DNA of 63,391 bases from Clostridium tepidum (GCF_002008345.1 NZ_MRAE01000018.1:1-63391), one strand, 5' to 3'. Positions 9,237 through 17,813 are shown, counted from the stretch's first letter. Numbers and translations: made by a program. The notes: a model not told the origin generated them from the letters alone.

Positions 9237-9527
9237 CTATTTTTTATATTTATGAGTTTTTTCATCTATTGTAACACCTTCTGGTTTATAATCTATTTTT
9301 ACAACAGAAATAACTCTTTTAGCACCTTCATTAACACATATTTCTTGAGCTTTTTTAACTATATCCAAAAGCACATCTATTTCACCTTCCATTGTAGTTT
9401 CCATAGCTCCTACTTCGTATTTAACTCCTAGGCTTTCTATATATTCTATAACTTTATCTACTACTGGATATATATCTTCTTCACTAACTACAGGCAAAAC
9501 CTGCAAACTTAAATTTATATTTGCCAT
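9237..9527 (-). CDS. MTH1187-type thiamine-binding protein (DUF77 / Thiamine_BP)
   Basis: A 96-residue single-domain protein with the family pattern: INLSLQVLPV, VDKVIEYIESLGVKYEVGAMETTMEGE and AKRVISVVKIDYKPEG. Members form ferredoxin-like oligomers; some bind thiamine or its pyrimidine. The adjacent thiC, controlled by a TPP riboswitch, supports a thiamine-related role such as buffering or delivery. AGGGG lies 8 bases before the ATG at 9527, so I prefer it to the GTG at 9536. The gene follows thiC after 18 bases (from the stop at 9546) and is likely in the same transcript. Confidence 0.85.
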   Translation of the reverse strand: MANINLSLQVLPVVSEEDIYPVVDKVIEYIESLGVKYEVGAMETTMEGEIDVLLDIVKKAQEICVNEGAKRVISVVKIDYKPEGVTIDEKTHKYKK

Positions 9528-9545
9528 TCTATTCACCCCTATATA

Positions 9546-10859
9546 TTAATCATCATCTCTTAACATATTTAAATCTTTTCCTTCTATAACTCTATTCATA
9601 TTTCTTACTGAACACATTTTTCCACACATTGTACAAGAATCTTTATTTTTTGCATTAGATTCTTCTCTATACCTCCTAGCTTTTTCTTCATCTATAGATA
9701 GTCTAAACATTCTTTCCCAATCTAATTCCCTTCTAGCTTTAGCCATAGCATTGTCCCAATTTCTTGCACCTTTTATTCCTTTAGCTAAATCCGCTGCATG
9801 TGCTGATATCTTAGCTGCTATTATTCCTTCCTTCATATCATCTAAATTTGGTAATCTTAAATGCTCTGCTGGAGTTACATAACATAAGAAATCTGCGCCA
9901 TGAGTTGCAGCAATAGCACCACCTATAGCTGAAGTTATATGATCATAACCTGGTGCTATATCTGTAACTATTGGACCTAAAACATAAAAAGGAGCTCCAT
10001 AACATAGTTTTTTTTCTATTTTCATATTTGTTTCTATTTCATCTAAAGTCATATGACCCGGTCCCTCTATTATAACTTGTACATTTCTTTCCCAAGCTCT
10101 TTTAGTAAGCTCTCCTAAGACTATAAGTTCTTCTATTTGATTTGCATCTGTAGAATCCTCTATACATCCTGGACGGCAAGCATCCCCTAAGCTTAATGTC
10201 ACATCATACTTTTCACATATGTCTAAAAGTTCATCAAATCTTTCATAAAATGGATTCTCTTTTTTATTTAATTCCATCCATGCATATAAAAGAGAGCCTC
10301 CTCTTGAAACTATATTCATTCTTCGTGGGAACTTTTTAAATGTAGCTGCGGTTTTTCTATTCATTCCAACATGTATTGTTAAAAAATCTGCTCCATTTTC
10401 TGCATGTTTTTTCGCTACTTTCAAAAACTCTTCTGATGTAATATCTTTTAATTCCTTATCATAAAAACCAACTGCATCATATATAGGAACTGTTCCTATT
10501 ATAGCTGGTGACATGTCTATTAATTTTTTTCTAAATTCTTCTGTTTTCCCAAAACAGCTCAAATCCATTATAGCCTCTACTTTCATATCTATAGCTTTTT
10601 TTACTTTTTCTAATTCCATGTCTATATTACAACAATCTTTAGATATCCCTAAGTTTACATTTATTTTAGTCCTTAACCCTTGTCCTATCCCTTCTGGACT
10701 TAATGCTTTATGATTTTTATTAGCAGGTATAACAACTTTTCCCTTAGATACTAATTCCATAATATCTTTTATATCCATGTTTTCTTTTTTCGCTACTACT
10801 TCCATTTCTTTTGTAATTATACCTTTTTTAGCAGCATCCATTTGAGTTGTATAATTCAT
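9546..10859 (-). CDS. thiC: phosphomethylpyrimidine synthase ThiC
   Basis: ThiC is a radical SAM enzyme converting aminoimidazole ribotide to hydroxymethylpyrimidine phosphate for thiamine synthesis. The 437-residue protein is the short bacterial form. Conserved blocks include [46 protein letters not shown] and [12 protein letters not shown]. The C-terminal cluster ligands are in CTMCGKMC (C409, C412, C416). A TPP riboswitch lies 440 bases upstream on the same strand, so it should be repressed by thiamine pyrophosphate. No other thi biosynthesis gene is in the window. Confidence 0.95.
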   Translation of the reverse strand: MNYTTQMDAAKKGIITKEMEVVAKKENMDIKDIMELVSKGKVVIPANKNHKALSPEGIGQGLRTKINVNLGISKDCCNIDMELEKVKKAIDMKVEAIMDLSCFGKTEEFRKKLIDMSPAIIGTVPIYDAVGFYDKELKDITSEEFLKVAKKHAENGADFLTIHVGMNRKTAATFKKFPRRMNIVSRGGSLLYAWMELNKKENPFYERFDELLDICEKYDVTLSLGDACRPGCIEDSTDANQIEELIVLGELTKRAWERNVQVIIEGPGHMTLDEIETNMKIEKKLCYGAPFYVLGPIVTDIAPGYDHITSAIGGAIAATHGADFLCYVTPAEHLRLPNLDDMKEGIIAAKISAHAADLAKGIKGARNWDNAMAKARRELDWERMFRLSIDEEKARRYREESNAKNKDSCTMCGKMCSVRNMNRVIEGKDLNMLRDDD

Positions 10860-11297
10860 AATAATACTTCTCCTTTTTATATATTCTGTAAAGTATGTTA
10901 CAGGAATTATATCTGTAAAATCTATTAACTTATCTTACATTAAAATAAGTGCTGAAAAAGTTCGTTCTAAGCTATCAATAACATAACCCATGGCTTTTTC
11001 TATTTTCATCCTTTCTTAAATTTTTCTAATATAAACTTTAGTATCACTTAGAATCCAAATCACTTCCGCCCTCTTTTTCCAACTCACAATTAATATTTAA
11101 ATAATGAAATTAAATTCCATCATGAGTTGAATAAATACTTTGCCTAGAATTTTTTGTTGAAATTGCTATTAATTTTTTTAATATAAGCGTCTCCATTAGT
11201 AAAATCTCTAAGATTCCCTATAATAGAAAATATTTAGTTTTATGAAATTTTTAAATTATTTGTTATATTAATGCATTGCAATTTACGTAATAATTGT
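10860..11297. other. long spacer between TPP riboswitch terminator and thiC
   Basis: About 440 transcribed bases without a gene. The thiC ribosome-binding site (GGAGAAG) is at its 3' end. Fragments such as CACTTAGAATCC near 11045 resemble CTTAGAATCCC in the palindrome at 15544-15556, so a decayed repeat copy is possible. I see no frame with codon use or a start signal. It could also be a remnant of a deleted thi gene. Confidence 0.35.
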
Positions 11298-11329
11298 AAA
11301 AAAATAAAGCCTATCCGAAGATAAGCTTT
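11298..11329 (-). terminator. expression-platform terminator of the TPP riboswitch
   Basis: On the minus strand AAAGCTTATC, loop TTCG and GATAGGCTTT form a 10-base stem with one G-U pair. ATTTTTTT follows. It lies about 37 bases after the aptamer. Confidence 0.8.
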
Positions 11330-11365
11330 TTATAACATATATAATTTACTATACACATTATAATG

Positions 11366-11440
11366 CTCCCTACGGTAATCTTAGTTACATCAGGTTCAAA
11401 GGGTTAGAAAATTTCCTCTCAGCCTTTACGGCACCCCTGC
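11366..11440 (-). promoter_or_regulatory. TPP (THI-box) riboswitch
   Basis: The minus strand holds the invariant blocks GCAGGGGTGCC, GGCTGAGAGG, ACCCTTTGAACCTGAT and GATTACCGTAGGGAG in order. It controls thiC through the terminator at 11298-11329. Confidence 0.95.
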
Positions 11441-11514
11441 ATCTATATACTATATTATTTTATATATTAATTATATACTTAAAAAAATTTATTGTAAAGG
11501 TTTATACCTATAAC

Positions 11515-11796
11515 TTATATAATTTCCGTTTCTACCTTTGAAACAATAGCCTCTGTATTACCTTCTATATAATTTACTACATTTTGTATTATACTGTCTG
11601 CTTGTTTGCTACTATTGCTTACACAAGCTATACCTATAACAATATTTTGATGTATATCCTGCATCTCTACTTCTGCTATAGACACATTAAATTTATTTTT
11701 TGTTTTAGAAATTACACTTTTTACAATCATTCTCTTTTCTTTTAAAGAATGAATCCAATTAGCATATAAATATATTTTAGCTGTACCTATAATCAT
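11515..11796 (-). CDS. DUF503 domain protein (YlxP-like)
   Basis: A 93-residue protein with the DUF503 pattern: an opening beta strand, then the HSLKEKR.IVKS...K.KFNVSIAEV motif, and a closing V.YIE segment. The family is widespread in Firmicutes, often near rbfA; YlxP-like proteins have been tied to ribosome assembly. Here it stands alone between the TPP riboswitch and an ABC operon. AGGGGAGAT precedes the ATG. The family call is secure; the function is open. Confidence 0.85.
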   Translation of the reverse strand: MIIGTAKIYLYANWIHSLKEKRMIVKSVISKTKNKFNVSIAEVEMQDIHQNIVIGIACVSNSSKQADSIIQNVVNYIEGNTEAIVSKVETEII

Positions 11797-11926
11797 ATAT
11801 ATCTCCCCTAAAAATAATCTAATTATACTTCTTTATTATTTTTTTAATTCAATATATTATTCATACATAATAATCTTATTGTAATGAACAATCATATATA
11901 CTAAAATTATAAGCATATTATATAAT

Positions 11927-12568
11927 CTATTTCTTTTCATATATTCTTATGGATAAAATAGAAGATATACTAAATAAAATTATACTTACTATTATGGGTA
12001 TTAAACTAATTTCCCAAAATGCATTATTAGTGAAATTATTATTTCCTATATAATTAATCAACGAGCTGTTATCATTTAACTTAAATATCATTGAAAAGAA
12101 TAACACATATATAATACCATTTACAACTCTCCATTTATTATAGCTAAATTTAAAATATATAGGCAACTGTATTGCTGCAGAAATAAATATAACACTTAGG
12201 CTAAAATAAATAGTACTAATTTGAATAGGCTTAATTATATTATCAAAATTTAATATATTAATTGCAAAATTAATTAAATATATTAATATTAAATATGCAA
12301 CAAAATATACTATTACGGAAGCATATTTAGCTAAAACAATATCTTTTTTGTTAATTGGAATAGATCTTAATATATAATCTTCTTTTGCTATTTCTCCATA
12401 AGAAAATGAAGCTGAAATAAGTACATGAACTATTAAATACATACCCATTAAATACATAACTTGCTTATTTATTTCATTAAAAGCAAAAATATAAAATATT
12501 AAAACAGCTAAAGCTTTTATCATGTAAGATTTGGTAATAATTAAATCCTTTCTTATTAAATTTAACAT
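11927..12568 (-). CDS. ABC-2 type transporter permease
   Basis: 213 residues with six likely membrane helices (about 18-35, 40-60, 85-108, 120-140, 150-165, 180-205). A basic N terminus (MLNLIRKDLIITK) is typical of ABC-2 permeases in GntR/ABC operons. The gene starts three bases after the stop of the ATPase gene and has its own AGGGGGAA site. It should form an exporter with that ATPase. The substrate cannot be told from sequence; related Ytr systems respond to cell-wall stress. Confidence 0.8.
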   Translation of the reverse strand: MLNLIRKDLIITKSYMIKALAVLIFYIFAFNEINKQVMYLMGMYLIVHVLISASFSYGEIAKEDYILRSIPINKKDIVLAKYASVIVYFVAYLILIYLINFAINILNFDNIIKPIQISTIYFSLSVIFISAAIQLPIYFKFSYNKWRVVNGIIYVLFFSMIFKLNDNSSLINYIGNNNFTNNAFWEISLIPIIVSIILFSISSILSIRIYEKK

Positions 12569-12571
12569 CTA

Positions 12572-13431
12572 TTATTCCCCCTTCACTGTATAAAACATAA
12601 TGTCTTCTAAACTTGCCTTTTCTATTATAACCTCTTCTTTTTTAGTTATTTCTTTTATAATATTAGCTGAAGTTGTTAGCCCCTCAAAACCGAAAGAATT
12701 TTTATTTATACCTATAAAATATTTTTTTGTTTCTTCATTTAAAAAATCTAATCCACCCTTTACTAGAGAATACTTTTCCATTATCTCATCCTTATTTTCT
12801 GTAAACACCATTTTCCCTCTATTTATAAAGGTTATATAATCTGCTATTTTCTCTAAATCTGTAGTTATATGAGTTGAAAAAAATACACTTTTATTTTCAT
12901 CCTGTATTAAATCATATAATATATCTAAAATTTCCCTTCTAAATACAGGGTCTAATCCTGCTGTAGGCTCATCCATTATTATAAGTTCTGCATTATGGGA
13001 AAGAGCTAAAGCTAAGGAAAACTTCATTTTCATACCTTTAGAAAGATTTTTTATTTTTTTCTTAGGATCTAAATCAAAGGTTTTTAAATATTTATTAAAA
13101 GTTTTGTCACTCCATCCTTTGTAAAAAGGAGCTATTATTTTTTTCATAGTTTCTATATTTACGTGGTCATAAAAATAATTTTCATCATATACAAATCCTA
13201 CTTTTTCCTTTATTTTTTTTCATGTGTTATATTATCCATACCAAATATTTTTATATCTCCAGCATCCTTTTTTATTAGATTCATAATTAACTTTATGGTA
13301 GTACTTTTACCTGCACCATTAGGTCCTATAAACCCCATAATGTATCCTCTATCTAAACTAAAATTTATATTTTCCAGCGAAAATTTTTTATAGTCTTTTT
13401 TTAAATTTTTTACTTCTAATATCTTATCCAT
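12572..13431 (-). pseudogene. ABC transporter ATP-binding protein, frameshifted
   Basis: Frame one (13431-13210) carries the N terminus with Walker A GPNGAGKST and breaks off after THEKK. Another frame continues with KVGFVYDENYFYDHVNIET, then the signature LSKGMKMK, Walker B LIIMDEPTAGLDP and the H-loop ST.HI. One added A in the run of eight (13213-13220) rejoins them into a normal protein of about 286 residues. Both halves are otherwise well conserved, so a sequencing slip or very recent mutation is likelier than old decay. It lies between the GntR regulator and its permease. Confidence 0.85.
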
Positions 13432-13462
13432 ACATATCCCCTTTTTCCTATAGATATACTAA

Positions 13463-13834
13463 TTATTGAAAATATAATATTTTAAGTATTTCTAGAATTT
13501 CTTCATAGGATATACCTAATAATTTACTTTTTTCTACAACTTCATTTAATTTTTCTTCTATAATTTTTATCTTTTTCTCTCTTAAAAGTTCCTTATTTTG
13601 AGCAGCTACAAAGGTTCCTTTTCCTTTAACTGTCTCTACAAAACCTTCCTTTTCAAGTTCTTCATAAGCTCTTTTGGTAGTTATAACACTTACTCCAACC
13701 TCCTTAGCTAAATTTCTTATAGATGGAAGTATCTCACCTTCTTCTAATTGTCCTTGTATTATTGCAGCTTTTATTTGACAAATAATCTGCTCATATATAG
13801 GCTGATCTGAAGCATTAGATATTAATATCTTCAT
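13463..13834 (-). CDS. GntR family regulator, YtrA subfamily
   Basis: A 123-residue protein. An N-terminal winged helix (residues 10-75; SIRNLAKEVGVSVITTKRAYEELEKEGFV) is followed by a short helical tail instead of a large effector domain, as in YtrA regulators of ABC operons. It is the first gene of the operon, 31 bases upstream of the ATPase. An AT-rich palindromic region overlaps its promoter, consistent with autorepression. AAGGTG lies 7 bases before the ATG. Confidence 0.88.
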   Translation of the reverse strand: MKILISNASDQPIYEQIICQIKAAIIQGQLEEGEILPSIRNLAKEVGVSVITTKRAYEELEKEGFVETVKGKGTFVAAQNKELLREKKIKIIEEKLNEVVEKSKLLGISYEEILEILKILYFQ

Positions 13835-13854
13835 TTATAAACACCTTACCTTAC

Positions 13855-13904
13855 ATCGTATATATCGTATATATATAATATATACAATATATGTTTTTGT
13901 CAAC
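13855..13904 (-). promoter_or_regulatory. promoter and probable GntR operator of the ABC operon
   Basis: On the minus strand TTGACA and TATTAT are 18 bases apart. Alternating TATA sequence with ATATATACGATATATACGAT overlaps and follows the -10 box, giving direct and inverted half-sites. YtrA-type regulators usually bind such sites in their own promoter. Confidence 0.55.
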
Positions 13905-13934
13905 CTTTACTTATAAATAATATAAAATTTATAT

Positions 13935-13973
13935 TTAGGACATTATCACATGTGTTATATTAGGACATTATCA
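13935..13973. repeat. two direct repeats TTAGGACATTATCA
   Basis: TTAGGACATTATCA occurs at 13935-13948 and 13960-13973, with a period of 25 bases. It lies between the GntR promoter and the Trp T-box leader. It may be a regulator site; I do not recognise it. Confidence 0.45.
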
Positions 13974-14012
13974 TATATCAATCAGAGATATAATATTTTT
14001 CTATTTAATAAC

Positions 14013-14041
14013 TTTACTTTATTAAATTCTTATGTTATACT
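14013..14041 (+). promoter_or_regulatory. probable promoter of the trpP leader
   Basis: TTTACT, a 17-base spacer and TATACT end about 35 bases before the T-box stem I. The -35 match is moderate. Confidence 0.4.
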
Positions 14042-14067
14042 TTTAAAAAATAAATAATCTAATTCAT

Positions 14068-14334
14068 TGATAAGGAAGAGTAACTAAATGGAATATTTAA
14101 AGAGAGTTAAGGATGGTGGAATCTTAACAATAGGAATTTTAGCGAATGGACCTTGGAGAAATAAAGCGAAATCTTTTATAGAAAGTAGTATTTATCGGAA
14201 GCCTACCGTTAAAAAGGATAGGGTATGTTAGTACCTGAATAAAGATATGTTTAAATTATAATTTAAACATAAGTTAGGTGGCACCGCGAATATAATCTTC
14301 GTCCTAATATATTAGGATAGAAGATTTTTTTATT
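14068..14334 (+). promoter_or_regulatory. T-box riboswitch, tryptophan-specific
   Basis: Stem I elements appear in order: GAGTA (14078-14082), AGAGAG (14101-14106), GGATGGTGGAA, and the specifier loop GAATGGACC with TGG at 14147-14149. The antiterminator T-box AGGTGGCACCGCG is at 14276-14288. A terminator follows: AATCTTC/GAAGATT with an inner TCCTAAT/ATTAGGA stem and a T run (14294-14334). Uncharged tRNA-Trp should favour readthrough. The downstream gene is the tryptophan transporter trpP, which agrees with the UGG specifier. Confidence 0.92.
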
Positions 14335-14480
14335 TGTCAAAATTAATTTATAAAAAAATAAAAGCTTTTATTTAATATTGGAATAATTTTTTTCACTATA
14401 ATCTAAAAAATCAAATAACAATTATAACATCTTAAAATTATTTTATGAATTCTATAATGAAAACTTATAAGAAGTATAAT

Positions 14481-14578
14481 AAGGAGGTGTAACTATGGCT
14501 TGAACTGAAGAATACGATTGGAAATGGAGCTTATATTTTAAAACAAATTATTTTTTATATTCGAAAGGAGATTTTATT
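14481..14578 (+). other. leader with strong RBS and an in-frame UGA, fused in frame to trpP
   Basis: AAGGAGGTG at 14481-14489 precedes ATG 14495, which opens ATG GCT TGA. If the TGA is passed over, the frame stays open for 28 codons (EEYDWKWSLYFK and on) and runs without a stop into the trpP ATG at 14579. The peptide has two TGG codons, and the UGA stands where a third Trp codon (one base away) would fit. trpP has its own site (AAAGGAG). This may be a Trp-sensing leader, an N-terminal extension broken by mutation, or chance. Confidence 0.4.
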
Positions 14579-15091
14579 ATGAATCTAAAAAAAATGATAA
14601 TATGTTCATTACTTTTAGCCATAGGCTTACTATTACATCAAATTTCACCTCCACTGCTTTTTGGAATGAAACCAGATTTTTTATTAGCTATGATGTTTAT
14701 ATCCTTAATAATTGCTAAAGATTATAAAACCACAGTAATAATTGGTATTTTATCAGGAATTTTAACAGCAACTACTACTACTTTTCCTGGAGGACAAATT
14801 CCTAATTTACTAGACAAAGTAATTACTGCAAATATATTATTTCTATTAGTTAAAATTACAGATGGTAAAGTAAAAAATCAAGCAAGAATGATTATATTAT
14901 CAATTATAGGCACTTTTATAAGTGGATTTATTTTCTTAGGTTCTGCTTTATTATTAATTTCACTACCTGCACCTTTTTTAACTTTGGTTTTAACTGTTGT
15001 ATTGCCTGCTTGTGTAATAAATACAATTGCTACAGTAATACTTTACAATGCAATAAGTGCAGCACTTAAAAGATCTTCAATAACATTTTAA
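14579..15091 (+). CDS. trpP: tryptophan transporter TrpP
   Basis: A 170-residue membrane protein of the TrpP family (energy-coupling-factor S-component-like fold). It opens MNLKKMIICSLLLAIG, followed by QISPPLLFGMKPDFLLAMMF and FPGGQIPNLLDK, blocks typical of TrpP. About five to six membrane helices are predicted by eye. It imports tryptophan across the plasma membrane. The Trp T-box upstream gives independent support. The stop codon forms the first bases of a 15-bp inverted repeat that bounds the next segment. Confidence 0.92.
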   Translation: MNLKKMIICSLLLAIGLLLHQISPPLLFGMKPDFLLAMMFISLIIAKDYKTTVIIGILSGILTATTTTFPGGQIPNLLDKVITANILFLLVKITDGKVKNQARMIILSIIGTFISGFIFLGSALLLISLPAPFLTLVLTVVLPACVINTIATVILYNAISAALKRSSITF

Positions 15092-15644
15092 GGAAATTAC
15101 GACTTAACTACTTTTAAAGGTTGAAAATTAAAACAAGAAATACTTTTAGTCAATAGATGGCTATAAAAATATAGTCTTTTGCTATGCTACCGCATTAATT
15201 TTCTATCGAAAATTTTTTGAAGTCCTTACTATAAAAATATAAATAGCTTAAAGTTTTTTTATCACTTATAAAAAATTTAAACTCTATAAAAAGGATACTA
15301 TAGTTGTGGATTTTACATAACAGAGTGGAGTAAAATCTTCCTTTTGTACCTCTTTTGCTAAAAGGAAATTTTCTTTAAGGAGTTACACTAGCTTTCCTTG
15401 GTTTAAAAAATAGGGATATGTGGTGTAAAAAGCATTTGAACAAAATTAGAGATTCTAAGTTATTTTGACAAAATATATGTATGTTCCAAATTATTGTTCG
15501 AGCGTTCATTAAGTTTAATTTGGAACCATATATTTTAAACAAAAATAACTTAGAATCCCTTATTGAAGTGATTTGCCTTTGTAACCACATATCCCTTTTT
15601 TAAACCAAGGATACTATAACCCCTTTTAGGTCGTAATTTCCTTA
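15089..15644. repeat. 556-bp segment bounded by 15-bp inverted repeats, with a long internal palindrome
   Basis: TAAGGAAATTACGAC at 15089-15103 and its reverse complement at 15630-15644 are identical. The TAA of each is the stop codon of a convergent gene (trpP on plus, the ferredoxin on minus). Inside, 15395-15424 pairs with 15583-15609 (CCTTGGTTTAAAAAA and GGGATATGTGGT blocks). 15449-15491 pairs with 15516-15560 (GATTCTAAGTTATTTT and GTTCCAAATTA blocks). The result is an imperfect hairpin of about 220 bases centred near 15503. AAGGATACTATA occurs at about 15291 and 15607. There is no credible gene. It resembles a MITE-like element. Confidence 0.65.
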
Positions 15645-16388
15645 TTTTATTCTTCCATCTGTACTTATTATTACTTCATTAAAAGGTACTATAGTCTCTG
15701 ACTTTAACATAGCTTGTTTGACTGCATTTACTATACCACCACAACAAGGCACTTCCATTCTTGCTACAGTTATACTTTTTATGTTATTGTTTTTCAATAT
15801 TTCTGCTATTTTTTCTTTATAATATTCATTATCATCCAATTTCGGGCACCCTATTAATGTTATACGGTTCTTTATAAATTTATTATGGAAATCCCCATAA
15901 GCATATGCAGTACAATCTCCCGCTATTAATAAATCTGCATCTTGAAGATATGGTGCTCTTGTATTAATTAATTTTATTTGCACAGGCCATTGTTGTAATT
16001 CTGAACCCATAGTTATTTTTCTATGACTTTTATCATCTTCTTTTTCTATATTTAAATTAACATTTTTTATTGGTCTCTTAATAGATCTCGCCATAGTTCC
16101 TGGACACCCACAAGGCATTTTATCTTTATTATTTTTTTCTAATGAATCTTTCATATTCATTTTCTTTTGTACTAATTCTTCATTATATTCAGCAGCTTCT
16201 CTTTCTATTATTTTTATTGCTCCTGTAGGACATTCTGGAAGGCAATCTCCTAATCCATCACAGTATTCATCACTAATTAAAACTGCCTTACCCTCTATTA
16301 GTTCTATAGCTCCTTCATGACAAGCTGACACACATAATCCACATCCATTACATTTTTCTTTATCTATATCAACTATTTTTCTAATCAT
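15642..16388 (-). CDS. 4Fe-4S ferredoxin-like protein (FrdX-type) divergent from a Crp/Fnr regulator
   Basis: About 248 residues. Two N-terminal [4Fe-4S] motifs lie near residues 10-60: CNGCGLCVSAC and, with altered spacing, CDGLGDCLPEC, each followed by a P/HEGAI-type turn. The C-terminal half has further cysteines (CGCPG, LIAGDCTAYAYG, LIGCPKLDD, VPCCGG) typical of clostridial iron-sulfur proteins encoded beside hcp or hcpR. The likely role is electron transfer in nitrosative-stress or anaerobic redox reactions, by association. ATG 16388 has AGGGGG 9 bases upstream; ATG codons at 16394 and 16406 are alternatives. The operator at 16450-16463 lies in its promoter. Confidence 0.75.
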   Translation of the reverse strand: MIRKIVDIDKEKCNGCGLCVSACHEGAIELIEGKAVLISDEYCDGLGDCLPECPTGAIKIIEREAAEYNEELVQKKMNMKDSLEKNNKDKMPCGCPGTMARSIKRPIKNVNLNIEKEDDKSHRKITMGSELQQWPVQIKLINTRAPYLQDADLLIAGDCTAYAYGDFHNKFIKNRITLIGCPKLDDNEYYKEKIAEILKNNNIKSITVARMEVPCCGGIVNAVKQAMLKSETIVPFNEVIISTDGRIK

Positions 16389-16449
16389 CTTCATATTCCC
16401 CCTCATTGATTTTCTATACTTATTATAGTACTATTATGTAAATAATTCT

Positions 16450-16463
16450 GTAACCAATGTTAC
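16450..16463. promoter_or_regulatory. palindromic operator GTAACCAATGTTAC
   Basis: A GTAAC-N4-GTTAC dyad in the 104-base divergent space between the ferredoxin and the Crp/Fnr gene. A 19-base sequence including it recurs exactly at 18941-18959. The form fits what I recall of clostridial HcpR sites. Confidence 0.65.
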
Positions 16464-16492
16464 CACTATAAAATCTAAGGAGGTTTATTTTT

Positions 16493-17173
16493 ATGAACAA
16501 TAATGTATTTTTTACTTTAAGTAAATGTATATTATTCAGAAACTTTGAAGAAAAATGCATAGAAAAAATTATTAAGAATATAAATTATAAAGTAAAAGAT
16601 TATAAAAAAGATGAAGTAATAGCTATAGAAGGTGATTACTGTTCTAATATAGGTATTGTATTAGACGGTATTATAGAAATACAAAAACTATTTTCTTCAG
16701 GAAAAACTGTAACAATTACAAGCCTAGTTAAAGGAGATATTTTTGGTGAAGTTATTGTGTTTTCTTCCATGAATAAGTATCCTTCTACTATACTCTCTAC
16801 TTCTAATAGTAAAATTATGTTTATATCAAAAGAAGACATTATTAAACTTTGTAGTTTAGATCCTTTAATTTTAAATAACTTAATGGGGCTGTTATCCAAT
16901 AAGATATTGATGTTAAACAAAAAAGTTAGAAATTTATCTTATGAAACTATTAGGCAAAAAATTTCTAGTTTTTTATTGGAACAGTATACAAATCAAAATA
17001 GTTTGACTATAAGGCTAAATGTTTCCAGAAAAGCCTTAGCTGAAATTTTTGGTATTCCAAGGCCTTCTCTCTCTAGAGAACTTATTAACATGAAAAATGA
17101 TGATTTAATAGATTTTGAAAAAAATATAATAACTATAAAAGATTTAGAAGCTTTAGAAGAGATTTTATATTAA
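16493..17173 (+). CDS. Crp/Fnr family transcriptional regulator, HcpR-like
   Basis: 226 residues with a cyclic-nucleotide-binding-type beta barrel (20-130; IAIEGDYCSNIGIVLDGIIEI, GDIFGE). A dimer helix (about 125-150) leads to an HTH_Crp winged helix (165-226; VSRKALAEIFGIPRPSLSRELINM). No N-terminal FNR cysteine cluster is visible. Position beside the ferredoxin and the shared GTAAC-N4-GTTAC operators suggest an HcpR-type nitrosative/redox regulator. This is inference; a haem or other ligand is not visible in the sequence. GGAGG precedes the ATG. Confidence 0.8.
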   Translation: MNNNVFFTLSKCILFRNFEEKCIEKIIKNINYKVKDYKKDEVIAIEGDYCSNIGIVLDGIIEIQKLFSSGKTVTITSLVKGDIFGEVIVFSSMNKYPSTILSTSNSKIMFISKEDIIKLCSLDPLILNNLMGLLSNKILMLNKKVRNLSYETIRQKISSFLLEQYTNQNSLTIRLNVSRKALAEIFGIPRPSLSRELINMKNDDLIDFEKNIITIKDLEALEEILY

Positions 17174-17348
17174 ATAAATCATACCATAATAAATTTATCT
17201 CAATACAAGTATTTTTTATATAAAGCTTTATATAAAAATAATAATAAATTCATATTATGAATTTTTAATAAAAGTTTGAATATTTAGTACTTTTTTTTAT
17301 AATATGAATAAATTAATATTGTAATGACTTTTTATGAGGTGTATTCTT

Positions 17349-17792
17349 ATGGCATATTCCGATAGGGAATTATTAGCTAGAATCATAAAATGTGAAGCTG
17401 GCGGCGAAGGTGATGATGGAATGAAGGCTGTAGCTACTGTAATTATGAATAGAGTTAGAGTACCTTATGGTGAATATCACAGGATTGGTCAAGGAAATAT
17501 AAGAAACATCATTTACCAAACTGGTCAATTTGATTGTGTTAGAGATGTACTAAAAGGTGTCCCTAATCCACAAACTATTTGGGCTAATCCGCCAGAACAA
17601 ATACATTATGATATAGCTGATTGGGCATTATCTGGTAATAGACTATATAATATAGGATATTCCCTTTGGTATTTTAACCCTTACCGTCCAAAATGCCCTA
17701 CTACTTTCCCATCAAATGGAGTGGGTATTTTTCAAGTTAAAGTTAATCAGCATTGCTTTTACAACCCAACTGAGTTATATGCACAAACTTAA
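17349..17792 (+). CDS. cwlJ: spore cortex-lytic cell wall hydrolase CwlJ
   Basis: 147 residues, a bare Hydrolase_2 (SleB/CwlJ) domain without signal peptide or peptidoglycan-binding repeats, as in CwlJ. Motifs: ELLARIIKCEAGGEG with the catalytic Glu, GMKAVATVIMNRV, IYQTGQFDCV and the closing NPYRPKCP...NQHCFYNP. The enzyme cuts spore cortex during germination. gerQ follows by 21 bases, the same pair as in Bacillus, where GerQ holds CwlJ in the coat. GAGGTG 7 bases before ATG 17349 decides the start over ATG 17334. Confidence 0.9.
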   Translation: MAYSDRELLARIIKCEAGGEGDDGMKAVATVIMNRVRVPYGEYHRIGQGNIRNIIYQTGQFDCVRDVLKGVPNPQTIWANPPEQIHYDIADWALSGNRLYNIGYSLWYFNPYRPKCPTTFPSNGVGIFQVKVNQHCFYNPTELYAQT

Positions 17793-17813
17793 TTAATAAT
17801 TAGGAGGAATTTT

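Noticed and set aside
14495-14578. Reassigned genetic code with UGA as tryptophan
   Set aside because: Many genes here, such as pgpH, end in functional TGA overlaps and use TGG for Trp; only this leader shows the effect.
15375-15590. 71-codon minus-strand frame in the palindromic segment
   Set aside because: Falls inside the inverted repeats; no ribosome-binding site or recognisable protein.
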